Notes: a model not told the origin generated them from the letters alone. Positions 37,404 through 49,384 are shown, counted from the stretch's first letter. The stretch is 64,000 nt of DNA from Ceratobasidium sp. AG-K (GCA_037039685.1 JAWNGF010000004.1:2480001-2544000); one strand, 5' to 3'. Program-made: numbers and translations.

Positions 37404-38042
37404 CCTCCAAGTAGTAAGCCATTCCATTGATTACCCTAAATCATGCATTGAATCCAGTTCAGTGAGAGTATACAAAATGTTCAATTGCACTTGAATGTCA
37501 CATATCGAAGCTCCCCTTCTGGACTATATACCATGCGGCCGATCTCATCGCCGCTTCCCCGAATGAATGAGTGCGCACCTTTGCGCCCTCCTTTGGGAAC
37601 GTCAATTCCACGGTTGAGCCAACATGGTCACTCCGACCCGGAACTCAGTGAGATTGTGTGGTAAAACTGTCCCCAACGACATTTGGGTGATACATTGCAA
37701 GGGCCACATTTCATCACAGACCAAGTGTGAGCATGCTTTTACGTTTTCCTTTGACAGACCCGGTCACTGATGCCCCGGTAAAGCGCCAACCTAGCGCGTT
37801 TTTGTCTTTATAGTATTCAGAGCCTCGCCTCCAGGCACACCCCAACCCACGGTTATTCTTATTATAGCCAATTGGGTCGGCTTGGTGTAAAATGTAAGCC
37901 ACACATTCACGTGCGGCGGCCGATGTGGTCAAACCCCCAACTGTATACATAGTGACCTGAAGCTGGCCACGCGAGAACAACGTCAACTGACTCACCTCCT
38001 CCCTCAGCAGCGCCTGGACCGAATGTGATGGCAAAGACTCTC
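37404..38042. other. Intergenic stretch upstream of the seven-helix gene
   Basis: A minus-strand open frame at 37714-38034 (106 codons; contains AAARECVAYILHQADPIGYN) is the only candidate. It lacks an ATG-led path that splices in frame, and I do not call it. No other feature is seen. Confidence 0.35.
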
Positions 38043-39667
38043 ATGGGACCAGCCTCGCTTGTAACGCCGGCTTTGGCACACTGCACTCTCCAAGGTAATA
38101 TATCATTTCATTTACTGCTTTTGTTCGGTGTACCAATTGGTCGAAATCACCAGGAATCCTTGTGCCACTATTTATAGCCTTTCTCAACTCTTCACGAAAC
38201 GACAGAAAGCGACTCCGAGGATTCGTCATCTACGTCAACGTTCTCTCGCTAGTACAGACCGCAGTCCACCTTATTGGCGGGTTGAAATCTCTTGAGGACG
38301 CGCCCGCTTCCCCCGCTTTTAAAACAGCAGTAAATGTTTAACATGCGCCAACTCTTTAGCCATTAACCGTTTTGATCAAGATGCTGGCCCTGGGGCCGAC
38401 GTTGACGACCCTGCTTAATGGGTCGGTACAAGTCTTTTTCATATTTCGGTGTTGGCGGATATTCGGCCAACGTCTGCTACCCATCGTTCCGTTTGTTACC
38501 TTGTGGATTGGCGCGTTCATCACGGAATATTATTGGTAAGATACGTCTTGGTTTCGCCAGAGGGTTAAGTTGTTTACACTATGGGGCTTGGCTTCAGGCG
38601 GTGTATTTGGCTCAAACGCTTACAAAAAGTATGCTCAAGGAGGTGAGTCGGATTTTGTCGCTGCCCCTCCCAGCGACTAGTGCTGACAACTCTTAGGCAC
38701 GGCCAGTGCGTGAGTCTCCAATCATCTTACAAGAGTGCCCAGCCACATAAGCTAATGTCTGATAGTGGCTATTTGGATTTTTAGTTCGTTCGTGTTGGAA
38801 CTTTCCGTCACAGCTACCAGTATGCCCACTTTCATTTCATCTCAAGTGTTAGTATTGAAATTGTACTCCTTTAGCTGTGGTATATTTGTTCCGCGTGCGC
38901 AAAGGTAAGCCTACCTTCGCTCCATGCTGATTGGCGCCATACTCATCAAACTGCGAAGATGTTGACCAAGAAAGCAGTAATGTTTTCAGCACAGTATGGC
39001 AAGTTACTTGGGTAAAACTTCGAGCTGATTACTAGTACGAAGTCGGGTTCTTACTACATCCTAGGCTTCGGCAGCTCCTATGCCAATTCTCATGGCAATT
39101 GCACTCATCAACGGATATCTCGTATGTCAATTCTTGATTTTAAGCATCTAATAACTGATAATCAATATGATGGTAGATCAATTCTATAACGCATCTCCTA
39201 ACTGCGATAGCTATTGATATCACTGGTGTGTCTGTACGAGCATCCAAATTTAGCGGGCCGACTAACCCTATCGTTAGGTAAATTCTATGTTCTTTCTTTG
39301 ATGATTACCATTCTCGGGTGAGTTTCACACTTTGGGTATTATGAAGCGCATAAACGAAATGATTGGAGTAGACGGGGGTATATACGAGCCCAGTTCAGTC
39401 AGAATATGCCTGGAAGTTCCGTCATGTCTAGGACATTGGCGAGAGGGCCATTGCAACCTCCGCAGGGATCATTCACTCATGGTCAGGTCAGTAGGGCGGG
39501 TGTCCCGGGGGACCCAACTAACTATTTAAGTTGCCTAATAGTCAGATATGTTCGAACTTGAATCAAGGGACGCTCCCGCAACTTTGCGGCCGAATCCTTC
39601 AGCTGACGGACTCGGCTCAACTGATATTTCCCGCGAAGTGAGTTCTCAAGAGGATGCGGCAAGTTAG
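38043..39667 (+). CDS. Seven-transmembrane fungal protein (DUF6534-like)
   Basis: Predicted multi-pass membrane protein of the large basidiomycete DUF6534 group, function unknown. Exons begin 38043-38094 (MGPASLVTPALAHCTLQG), 38154-38329 (helix VPLFIAFLN, then FVIYVNVLSLVQTAVHLIGG) and 38381-38535 (LTTLLNGSVQVFFIFRCWRI; LLPIVPFVTLWIGAFITEYY). Small exons follow that carry GSNAYKKYAQGG, AIWIFSSFVLELSVTA, TVVYLFRVRK, the membrane segment PMPILMAIALINGYL and ITHLLTAIAIDITGKFYVLS. The cytosolic tail (SRTLARGPLQPPQGSFTHG) leads to TAG at 39665-39667. The exon 3/exon 4 junction (38535/38598) is one base out of frame with every GT..AG pair I tried, so either that splice site is misplaced or a base is wrong. 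Exon boundaries near 38535-38760 are uncertain. Confidence 0.6.
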
Positions 39668-40846
39668 GTCACTACGAGCATGCACCCGTTTGTCTAACGA
39701 CACAACAGCTGTCCTTCAGGTCCAAACCGCACGATGTTGAAGATGCCTCCCGCGTTCATAAGGTTCAACTCGTTCCCGGGGATCATTCGCACGATCAGAT
39801 CAACCCTTGAAATTCCGCACAGGCTCTGTCGATCTGTGTGATTGCATTTTGCCTTTGAGGTTTGTTGAGGCACGCGTTTCGTGGGACTGTATATGTATGC
39901 GTATTTATTATACTGTTTAGCATGGACGCTTCACGTCGTCTGCACTCGCTATCGTCTAGCTTTGTAGCAACCTGCTCTCACTGCTCTTGGGGAGGATTAC
40001 CCCACACTCATGTCCCTTACGTTTTAGCTATAGTTTGGAGGTTTACCCTAATATAATCATGACAGAGGATAGGCGCGATGACCGGAGGGTAAGAATGTGA
40101 GCGTTTACCGGTGATCCCGGTGTTTGCAGCTACGCACAAACAACTAACATCCCCAATCGCAATTGTTGCAGGTTATGTGCAGGGACTGAGCTCACCCGTT
40201 TTGCCCGCGCCCAATGGCGTCCAAGTCTCATTATTTGTGTTCATGGGCCACGTCGCGCGCTTTGCTGTCAGTTCATGAGAACTAGCCATATCGTCTGTGT
40301 TGATACATTCTACAGTCATTTTCTCTGGCCAAACGAGATTTGATGCGACTGAGCCGATCTCGCTCTCCCTGGGTTCTAAATCACCAATTAGTCGTGATAT
40401 TTCTGACCGCAATAGCCCGCCATTCAGACAAAGTTTGCAGACCACCCGGTTAGGGCTGGCAGGCGACCTGGAAAAGGACAGCCTACAGCTGTATACCCGG
40501 ACGTTCACCAATTGACCAATCAGCACAATTTTATCGTAGAAACAGATAGGAGGTACACATGTTTTTGAACAGCCTGCTAACCAGTGGGCACAGATAGGGA
40601 AACTAGCGATCAGTCTTAGTCATCAACCAGAGCATGTGGAGAACACCTTGCCGAAGTGCTTCGCTGCCCAAATTCTCGCCGGGTTGTCCGGTTGAATTGG
40701 AGTGCATTCGGGCTTCCTAACCTTCTTGGCCCTGCCGTCTTATCCAGTCCTATAAATGAACAAAGCCCAACGCCCTTGGTCATACGACCATCCTCCCGGC
40801 TCTTGGTCTGCTCGAGGTGTCGTCTGATCGCTACTAATTTCACGAC
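39668..40846. other. Intergenic 1.2 kb
   Basis: Frames here are short (60-117 codons), overlap on opposite strands and carry no recognisable motif. The 3' end presumably contains the promoter of the downstream transporter. Nothing else could be supported. Confidence 0.45.
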
Positions 40847-42970
40847 ATGTCCGACAGCGAAAAGAGGGCCGAGCCCGATACTGAACACGGTACGACCGAT
40901 GTGTCTACCAATGAGGCTCCTCGTGGAGGCTTGGTGGGCCTGTATCGCAGTCCGCTCACCCAGGTGATCATGTTGGGCTTTGTGTGTTTCATGGGCCCTG
41001 TAAGTACAGACGCGTCATGTCGTGTGGGTATGATACTTATACACTTCGAAGGGCCTCTTCAACGCATTGAACGGACTGGGTGGTGGAGGACGAGTCGATG
41101 AGGGCACTTCAGCCAATGGAAACGCCGCCCTCTATTCAACATTTGCCGTCGGTGCCTTCTTCTCCGGGTAAGTCCTAAAATAGGTGCGAGAGCGAGTGAC
41201 TGAAAGTGTCCTAGTTCGGTTTGCAACAAGCTCGGTCCTCGACTTACGCTACTTATGGGTACAACTGGATATTCGTTGTACATTGGTAGCTACCTGTACG
41301 TCCTTCCGTCATATTCTGAACTGCACCTCCCACTAATATTCATCCCCTGAAAGTGCCACGAATTTGCATGATAATGCCGGGTGGTTCATTATTTTCGCCG
41401 GTGTAAGCGAAATGAATTCCTCGCATGGGATTCACAAACTAATGATAATTTCATAGGCTATCCTTGGTCTTTGTGCCGGTCTGCTCTGGACGGCACAAGG
41501 GTCCCTAATGCTTGCTTACCCAACGGGCAAGTCATACAGCCCTGGAGTTGAACCAGTCTAACAAAACACAGAATCTAACAAGGGGCTTTACATTGCCGTC
41601 TTCTGGAGTATTTTCAACTTGGGAGCTGTCGTTGGAGCGTCAGTTGCTCTTGGACAAAACTTCCATAGCACTGCCAATTCTGTTGGAACCGGAACCTACG
41701 TAGGTACATATTATGTTCTTATCCCTATGTTACTAACACTCTCATTGAAGGTTGGATTCTTGGTTTTGACTCTGATTGGAGTCGTTATTCCCATGTTGAT
41801 GGTGGACCCAAAGAACATGTATCGTGCTGACGGGACCAAGGTCACTTCTCCTCGCCAGCCAACTTGGAAGACCGAAATCCTTAGCCTCTGGGTCGCTCTT
41901 CGCACTGATCCCAGCATCCTTCTGCTTTTCCCCATGTTCTTGGCTTCCGTGAGTAGTCTGTTTGTGCCTACGAATCTGAACTGATGATTGAATTCATGCA
42001 GAACTGGTTCTGTAAGTGATGCAGTTGACTTTCCGCTCGGCTAGGCACTAAACTCCGTGTTCAGACACCTGGCAATTCAACGACTATAACGGCGCCTTGT
42101 TCAATAGTAAGTGCTCCCTATATGCGCTCAATATAGAGTTCTAACGAGATATGTACTAGTCCGCACCCGTGCATTGAACAGCTTGGTCTACTGGCTTTCG
42201 CAAATCTTCGGATCCGTGCTCATCGGTCTCTTGCTGGACAGCAAGTCGCTCGGACGTCGCTTCCGTGCCTTCCTCGGATGGGGTGTGCTCTTCGCCATGG
42301 TCTTCATTGTGCACATCTGGGGATACTTTTACCAAAAGTCGGTTTCAGACCTTGAATCATCCTACATTCCCATGCTGAAATCCAAACTAGGGATTACACT
42401 CGCCCCGTACCCGACAGCAACCGTATGGACTTTAGCGAGCACGGATACGCTGGAAAGGTCTGGTTGTACATCTTCTGCGGTCTGCTCGACGCCATGTGGC
42501 AGACCTACTCGTACTGGATGATGGGCGCCATGAGTAACGACCCCGCCAAGCTTGCTATCTTTACCGGATTCTGTGAGTCATCCGACGCATTCCAGAAACG
42601 CTCGCTAACTCTTTTGATAGATAAGGGAATTCAATCGGCAGGTGCAGCTGGTATCTGGCGAGCAGATGCTATTGGTACCCCGTGAGCATGCACCCTGGAC
42701 ACGATTTTCCGAGTGACTAACTATGCGCCTAGATACATGAACATCTTTGCCTCCACCTGGGCCCTGCTAGCCGCAGGTCTGGTGTTCGCTCTTCCCATGC
42801 TCCATTACCGTGTGAAAGAGCACACCGAGCAAGCCGACGAAGTCATGTACGTCTAGCGTCTTTTCACAGCGTGCACATCTCGCTAACGTCTGTCCCTTGA
42901 TTCGATCTGCAGTGCTCGTATTGGCGAGACGCACGACGTGGGTGAAGCACCTCCTGTCTACAAGTCTTAA
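40847..42970 (+). CDS. UNC93-like major facilitator superfamily transporter
   Basis: Twelve-helix MFS protein of the UNC93-like (DUF895) group found widely in fungi; substrate unknown. ATG at 40847 (MSDSEKRAEPDTEHGTTD) begins a polar cytosolic N-terminus, then LTQVIMLGFVCFMGPGLFNA with GLGGGG. Next are YSTFAVGAFFSG, KLGPRLTLLMGTTGYSLY, GAILGLCAGLLWTAQGSLML (a strong family signature), YPTESNKGLYIAVFWSIFNL, a long cytosolic loop and SQIFGSVLIGLLLDSKSLG. Toward the end come VWLYIFCGLLDAMWQTYSYW and TWALLAAGLVFALPML. The tail ends GEAPPVYKS with TAA at 42968-42970. Around ten short introns; the frame is intact throughout where I checked. Confidence 0.88.
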
Positions 42971-43050
42971 ACCTTCAGCTCCCTTTTCCTTCTCGTGCTG
43001 GGCTTCTGATAACCCTTGTTGTGACTGTTACGACGTATACTTGGATAAGA

Positions 43051-45687
43051 TTACATATATATTGGATTGGTAGTCGGAACAGGTCTGACAAGTAAGAACC
43101 TATACTTGGAAGCCCGCAGAATTATAGAAAAACACACCAACGCGGCCGGGTTTAATACAGATAAACATATCCACCACCAGAAAAATTGACCCGGAACACG
43201 ACCAAAAGAAGAGAATACGCTGGGTTCGAATATTTGTACGTCTATGCCGAGCTTGCTTCGGCAGTCTTTTCTCCAGGAGCCGCGCAATCTTGCGTTTCTT
43301 GGTCCCTGGCCCTGTAGTCGCAGTTGCAGTTGCAGGCGCGGGTCTCGGCGGTCAGGGGGCTGGTAAGGCATATACCGCGACTGCGGTTGTTGGTTTCCCG
43401 TAGGAGGTGGGTTGTACCCATGCGGAGGTCCCTGCGCAGGTCCAGAACCACCAGGGGGCATCACGAATCCGTTGGGAGGAGCGTGCGGGTACGGACCTCC
43501 TTGTGGCGGGGGACCATACCCAGGTTGGAACTGCGGGTAATGAGGATACTGACCGGGGGGAGGCGCGGCGCCGGGCTCAGAAGGACCTGGGCCGGGAGGG
43601 CTGGGACCGGATCCCTGAGGAGGATAAGGTGGGTAGTATCCGTATCCATAAGGAGGGTAGCCGTAAGGATAAAATCCGCCGTAGAACCCTTGGTCGGGCG
43701 AGCCGGCAGGAGGGGGGTGTGGCGGGTAGGGACCAGGATGTTGTGGTGGGTATGGCATATTATGGTGCGGTAACGGATGTGGCGGTGGGTGGGGATGAGA
43801 CTGGTGTTGTGGCTGTGGTTGAGGTGCTGGAGCAGAAACTGGAGCCGCAGCGGCAGCTTTTTGGTTCGCCGCCTTGGCCTTTTGCCCTCCTTTTGCCCTG
43901 GGTTGGGCGGCGGCCTTGGGCTGAGCATCTACCTCTGGCTGAGCGGGTTGAGGAGCTGGGACTGGGGTTGCCGCAGCTGGCTCTGGAGTCGAGACGACAG
44001 GAGATGTCGAGGCGACTGGTTGTTCTGGTACTATCGAGCCTTGGGCCTCGGTTCCACTCGTGCTCGCCTCGGCGCTCGAGTTGGTTGCTGCCTGATTACC
44101 GGCTCCACCTGTAAATCCTGGCACCTCGCCTTGAGGGACCAAGTACGCCGCTGCAGGCTGTGCGCCAGTAGGCTTCCCATCTGCTCCGACCGCGTAGGGT
44201 ATCGCCAGAACGAAACCAGAGGGGACACTGGGAAGCCCCGAAGGCCAGCTGATAGATTGGGGAACGGCTGGGGCATCAGTACTCGCTCGGGACGAAGCTA
44301 GCTCTGGACTCGTCTGCAAGCGTAAATATCAATTCGAGTCCCCTAGAATCAGCAAAGGTCCTTACCTCTTTGAATGGTGTACACAACTCCCCCTTGCATG
44401 TCACATTCGGCTTGACCCGTCCGTTGCATCCTGCGAGTCCGCAATCGTGGCATGGATTGGCACATCGTGATCGAGCTGCACGCCCAGGACACGTCTTGGA
44501 ACCGCATTTCATGCAATGCCGGACCCGCCGCGACTGTTTAGGTGTTCCTGCATCCTCATCCTCCTCAATCTCGTCCCCGCCCTCCATATCGACATCCACC
44601 TCTCCGCCCTTGGCTCCAGCCGCCAACTCGACCGCTGCGCGATTAAACGCCGCACGCTTCTTTGCTCGTTTGGGAAACTCGGCCGCAAGTGCAGGAGGGA
44701 GCAACCCACGAAATCGCTTCTCCCACGAGAGGTAGTATACGGGCGAGCTGTAGTCGATTTTCGTCTTGGATTCACTGGATTCACCACCATGAGGGTCTGA
44801 GCCGCCGGCTGGTCCCTGGACATACCTAGCGGCCTCTTCTGTGGCCGAGAAACACTGTGTGCATACGTATCGTCGCCCGATGATCCAGCAAGGACCTTCT
44901 TCGTCTCGGATGCACAGGGGTTCGTCGAGCCATCCTCCCCCTGCGGCGATGGCCAACGGTTGCTGACAGACGGGACAGGCTACCGATGTAATGAAGAGGG
45001 GGTCCCAGTACATGAACCGGCCCGGAGGGGCAGTTGCGCCATTGTCAAAGTAGGTCGAACGACTAGGGACCCAAAAGGACTTGAAGACCGAGTACTGTTC
45101 TGGGATTCCGCGTGGATCGAGGCGGCTGCGAAGGACGGCGACGTGGGCAGTAAACTGGGCGAGGATGTTTGGGGGGGCTGCATGCGACGACTCGTTATCG
45201 CTCTCTTGGTAATCGCTGTCGTCGTTGCCGTCAGCCTTGGGCGCATCCGACTCTGCGTCGCTCGTTGGTTCAGCTCGATTGGTCGCTGCTGGGGCCGACT
45301 TGCGGGGTCGTCCTCTGGGGCGCTTGGGGGGAGGGGTACCGGTTGGGACTGCGATGTCTGTCTTGCGGGGACGGCCTCGTCCTCGTTTTACAGGTAAAGC
45401 ATTGGTGGAATGATCGTTTGCTTCCGTGGTCATGGGCGATCCCTTTTCAGCGGGAGGAGTGGCAGGATTAGCCGGTGGTTTTTCCGGGGGGAGACCAGTG
45501 GGCTGAGGAGCGAGGTAAGTAGGTTTGACCGGGGGACCCATGGGTTGCGCCTGATTGGAAGGATTTAAAGGTGCTGCAGATCGGACATGTGTTGATATCA
45601 ACAACTTTACACTGATAGTCACTTGCCTTGATCTTCACGCGCCTTTCCCTTTGCATCTGCTCGTTCTCTGGCATCTTGCGTAGCCAT
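43051..45687 (-). CDS. AT-hook, Cys-rich nuclear protein with Pro/Tyr-rich tail
   Basis: Probably a DNA-binding nuclear protein; family not firmly recognised. The likely start is ATG 45687 (MATQDARERADAKGKARED), spliced by a GC-AG intron (45625-45574) to PLNPSNQAQPMGPPVKP. Two AT-hooks follow (KRGRGRPRK and KRPRGRPRK), then an acidic Ser/Asp stretch. A globular part has SFWVPSRSTYFDN, a CPVC...GRRYVCTQC four-Cys pair reminiscent of the DUF6729 domain of basidiomycetes, and YLSWEKRFRGLLPP. A second Cys cluster follows (HCMKCGSKTCPGR, CANPCHDCGLAGCNGR). The minus-strand exon 44319-43051 adds an Ala/Pro/Gln-rich then Pro/Gly/Tyr-rich low-complexity tail of about 300 residues. The very end is uncertain: near 43340 a one-base change would give a basic ending (GPGTKKRKIARLLEKRLPK) instead of the annotated frame. 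Confidence 0.65.
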
Positions 45688-46045
45688 TAGCGTCTCGGTT
45701 TGTGAGGCATAGGGCTGCATCGAGTCCCCAGGTACCACCCTCTTGGGTTGTTCGTGTCCTGACGGAATGCATTGCTCAGCACCAGAACGATTATAGATGA
45801 TTGAGTAATAGTTATGTACTTACCCTGGAAAGGTGCCCCGGCTTGAGCCCGAGGTGCATTCATGAAGTTTTAGAAGCAGTTCTTGCAGACACTACCGGAC
45901 ACTGCACCACTACAGATGTGGAGTGGCAAAGTGACGTCGATCGGTTGAAAACACAATCACAACAAACCGCGCACGTGAGACTCCCGACACCATGAACAAA
46001 ATGTAATGCATGTAATAAATTCAATGGTCTCTACTCTCGACAGTC
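45688..46045. other. Spacer between the AT-hook gene and p23
   Basis: About 360 bp, no recognisable gene. Further upstream non-coding exons of the AT-hook gene may lie here; none could be defined. Confidence 0.4.
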
Positions 46046-46921
46046 TCACTTGGATTCGCCTGCGGGCTCCAGGGGTGGTGGGCCGTCGTCGTCTTCGTCA
46101 GAGTCGTCGGCTCCACCCAGCGAGCTTGGGTCCAATGCACTTCCTGCACCCAAGTCGCCCATTCCGCCTCCACCGGCGCCGCCAATCTGCGCCATGAGCT
46201 TCTCCATGTCCATGCCACCCATGCCGCCCATGCCGCCCATACCTCCCATACCTCCCATTCCACCCATGCCGCCCATGCCGCCCATTCCACCCATGCCATC
46301 CATGTCGGTGTCAAGCTCGGCCTTTTCATCTTGTTCATCCTCGTCTGCCCACTAAACTACGGTCAGTTGCATTCCAGTACAAAACATCACACCTCGGACG
46401 TACCTTGTCGAAATCAGTCCGAAGGAATTGCAGCTTGACCTTTTCTTTGGTCAAACGCGGCCAGTACTCGAGCTTGAGGTCCTTCTTGCGTAATACGGTC
46501 ACGAAATGCCTGCTCGTCAAGTTCTTCTTGGACTCCTGTTCCAACGCATTGAGTATCGCCTTGCGCTTTCTGCAAATTTCTACTTACCTCGGGAACCACC
46601 TCTCCATACAACTCGAGCTCAAATGCATAATCTTGCGGTGAGCCTCTGTTATATGATTAGTCCTAAACACTCAAACTCAACCAAAGAAACTAACTGTGAA
46701 GTGGAAGTGCCCTTGAACGACAACTTGTTGGACGTTAGCTCGTACTGAACGGTGTCCTCCTTCAAGTCAGGGAGGTTAACAGTCAAATAAATGATATTCT
46801 ACGGCCCAGATACGCGTCAGCTCGCACCCAACACCTCCACCACCTCGCAACTCGCCTTTGACGCGTCGGTCTCAGAGCTACGTTGCGCCCAGAGGACTTC
46901 GGGGTGTTTAGTCGTCGACAT
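46046..46921 (-). CDS. SBA1: Hsp90 co-chaperone p23 (SBA1 homologue)
   Basis: Cytosolic co-chaperone that stabilises ATP-bound Hsp90. It starts at ATG 46921 (MSTTKHPEVLWAQRSS). After a GC-AG intron (46855-46799) comes the CS domain: NIIYLTVNLPDLKEDTVQYE, LTSNKLSFKGTS, DYAFELELYGEVVPE, KNLTSRHFVTVLRKKDLKLE and YWPRLTKEKVKLQFLRTDFD, then the conserved DKWADEDEQDE ending of the domain. The C-terminal tail contains about ten Gly-Gly-Met units (46210-46303), then MDMEKLMAQIGGAGGG and an acidic end (DDSDEDDDGPPP). The tail is of the kind needed for chaperoning client proteins in p23; the long GGM run is unusual. Confidence 0.92.
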
Positions 46922-47051
46922 GTTACAGATGGTGGTAGGATGAAGATTGTGGTGAGTGCATATCCGCCATGCATCATAAGTGCTTATATAACCATCCATC
47001 GCTGATTGGAACATTCGAGATCAAACCAAGTTCTATAGGTCAATACATGCG

Positions 47052-48164
47052 CTATAATTTTACACCAATGTCGCTCAGTTCTAGTAATCGCTCCCATTTA
47101 AACTCTTCTGGTCGCTCGTGGAAACATGTCAATAGGTCCTCCCGCTCCTGGGCCCCCTCGCTTGTCCCGGGCAGGTAAAATCTTTGCATGGCCACCACCA
47201 AGGCTTGTGCCTCGGCTAAACTCAACAACCACCTTCCTTCGCCTGACTGTGCGGGAGTAATCTCTCCCCGGAGTAATACGACACCGTGCGTAGCCGCGAG
47301 GTCCGTGTAGAATGTCAATGCGAGGTGTGGTGCCGCATACGACTGCCGATGCTTGTACTCTTGTAGCGGGGTAAACAGCAGCGTCGTAATCGGCGGATTC
47401 GATCCCTTCGGTGTTATTGTAGTCGTAGTCGGAAGGCCAAGCTCGTCCACCGCCTTGGGCAAAGCAGGCGAGTGATGCAGCCCCCATTCGATAAAGAACA
47501 TTTCTGTCCCGCCATCTCCATCTGCCGGCTCACTCCCTCGAGGTAATGGGACGACGAATTGTCCGAAACGACGTGCACGATCGAGGATTTGTGCATACAT
47601 GTCCACCGGAACAACTGCACAGAGTGCGCCCTCCTTTCGTGCATGATAGGCCGTCCATAGTGCGCCGAGTTGAGCAGAGATAAGAGGTGGAGAGGCAGAT
47701 AGAAGTTTCGAGAGGTTTAGAATTGTATCTAAAGGCTATACAGAACTTGAATTCACATATTCTCCATAGTAGCTGCTTTTTACGTACCTTTATAGGTGAA
47801 CTGTCCTTGCGTGACTTGAGAGCCGAAGCTGGTGCGGTGTTTCCTTGGCCGTTGGTCTCCTGCCTGTCCTGAACACTCGCATCTGCTTCGGCTTCTTCAG
47901 CTCGCTGGCGCGCCTTTTCAGCTTCGAACTCTCTTTTGACTCGCTCCCGGAGTTCGTCTACGCTCTTTGCGCCAGCCCTACAGAGTCTTGGTAAGATTCG
48001 TCTGGAAGCAGACAAGGCTACACTTACTCTTGAGCCCTCTTTTGTAATTTATCTGCATACTTTTGAGATACGTTTGGCCTTATTATACTGGTGGCAAACG
48101 TTCTATGAGTTCGAACCAGCGATAGACACCTTGGATGAGCGAGTCGAAGGCGAAGGTGGTTCAT
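47052..48164 (-). CDS. ATP11: ATP11-type F1-ATPase assembly chaperone
   Basis: Mitochondrial chaperone that binds F1-beta during ATP synthase assembly. ATG at 48164 opens a presequence rich in Arg, Leu and Ser (MNHLRLRLAHPRCLSLV), then VSQKYADKLQKRAQE. The next exon (AKSVDELRERVKREFEAEKA) has a coiled, charged stretch and a Ser/Lys-rich linker. The ATP11 domain proper starts PLDTILNLSKLLSASPPLI and continues with LWTAYHARKEGALCAVVP, FFIEWGLHHSPALP, LLFTPLQEYKHRQSYAAPHL and LTFYTDLAATHGVVLLRGEI. It ends at 47052. I chose this start because it gives an in-frame mitochondrial targeting peptide; an upstream ATG at about 48206 opens another frame. Confidence 0.88.
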
Positions 48165-48418
48165 TTTGAGTGTGTTTACATCTTACACCATGCAAGCGCT
48201 TAGCCATGGTCCTATACAGTCACGCACACCCCCACAGCTCGCGATCGAGTTCGTTTATACTTTCAGCAAGTTCATTTTGGCTATATGACAGATACAAGAC
48301 TCGTCGGTAGTGGTACAGCCTCAGGCGTAAAAATACAGCAATGCGTAAGCCAGAATACCTTCTCCGGGACCGTGCGACAACTCAGTTGTGCAACGCCGCC
48401 TAAAATAGTGCGGCGCAA

Positions 48419-49086
48419 TCACAGTAGATCATGTGCACGATCGGCGAGGCGATTGTACACGGGGACATTGGGCGGGACTGCGGGAGCTGTGGAAGCTGGA
48501 GTCTCATTCATGTTTGAAGGAGTAGAGTGGACCTGGGGCTGAGTTATAATTAGCGAATGTACAAGTGAGCTATGGTTTCTATGAGTGGTCAACACCATTC
48601 CCCCTCCCTCAACCATCCAGGAACGAGACTCTAGAGCGGCGATTGGATAGAACACGAAGGCACCCAGGCTGAACCGGTGACTTACCCTATCTGTACCTTG
48701 GCCACTGCTCAAGATGGTACCGAGATCGCCTTCGGTCCCACGGCGCGTCTTGAAGCGGTGTTTCCATTCCGAGACGTTATCACCGGGCTTGTGCGCATCC
48801 CATGCGGGGGTAACTGTGCCAAACGCGCGAGCAGGATCGTGGTTCTGAGACTTCTGGGCCAGGAAATATCCGCCAGTCGCGGTGATGGCGAGCATTATAG
48901 CTGCAAGCTGGATACCTAGCGGTCAGCATGAAGGTCGTGGGAAGAATAGTGAGCGTACGGGATACAGCTGGGGATCACGCTTAGCAAAGCGATTGAGCGT
49001 AGAACCTGGAGCCTGCACAGCGGTTAGCACACTGGCCAACGGCTGAAACGACGCCGGAAACGCACGCGAGGAGGTAGAGATGCCAT
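48419..49086 (-). CDS. Small single-helix membrane protein, unknown function
   Basis: A short gene in four exons reconstructed by splice sites. ATG at 49086 gives MASLPPR, then a roughly 57-nt intron (GTGCGT...GTGCAG with a CTAAC branch site). Next come APGSTLNRFAKRDPQLYP, a helix (IQLAAIMLAITATGGYFLAQ), a hydrophilic segment (AFGTVTPAWDAHKPGDNVSE) and a Pro/Thr-rich end finishing YNRLADRAHDLL. About 140 residues. The PQLYP-helix-GYFL layout is typical of small inner-membrane or respiratory-chain-associated proteins, but I recognise no named family. It is tightly packed between ATP11 and phosphatidylserine decarboxylase, all on the minus strand. Confidence 0.6.
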
Positions 49087-49384
49087 TGTGAATAATCTTG
49101 TAAAGTTGCGAGGTGGTTGGTGTGAATAGAGGACGATAGCTCACACGGTTCTTTATATACCTTTGGGTTACGCCAGCGACATAATCCCTTCGAGAGCTCT
49201 GATTAGAGCAGGTGACCCCCAACTTCGATGGGGAGGCTGACCAATGACATCATTATATTCTTTCAGGCCAGTTTCTAATCCGAAAGATAATAACAGCCAA
49301 TGACCAGCGTCGGTGGAGCAAATGTGAATATATGCGCTTCAATTCATTTTCATTGATCGACAACACGTCATACAAGGTGCCCTT

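Noticed and set aside
37714..38034. 106-codon minus-strand frame upstream of the seven-helix gene
   Set aside because: The only nearby ATG-led exon does not splice into this frame, and it lies in the probable promoter of a plus-strand gene.
43324..44301. Plus-strand Arg/Gly/Trp-rich frames opposite the Pro-rich tail
   Set aside because: Composition mirrors the CCN codons on the minus strand; no start context or domain.
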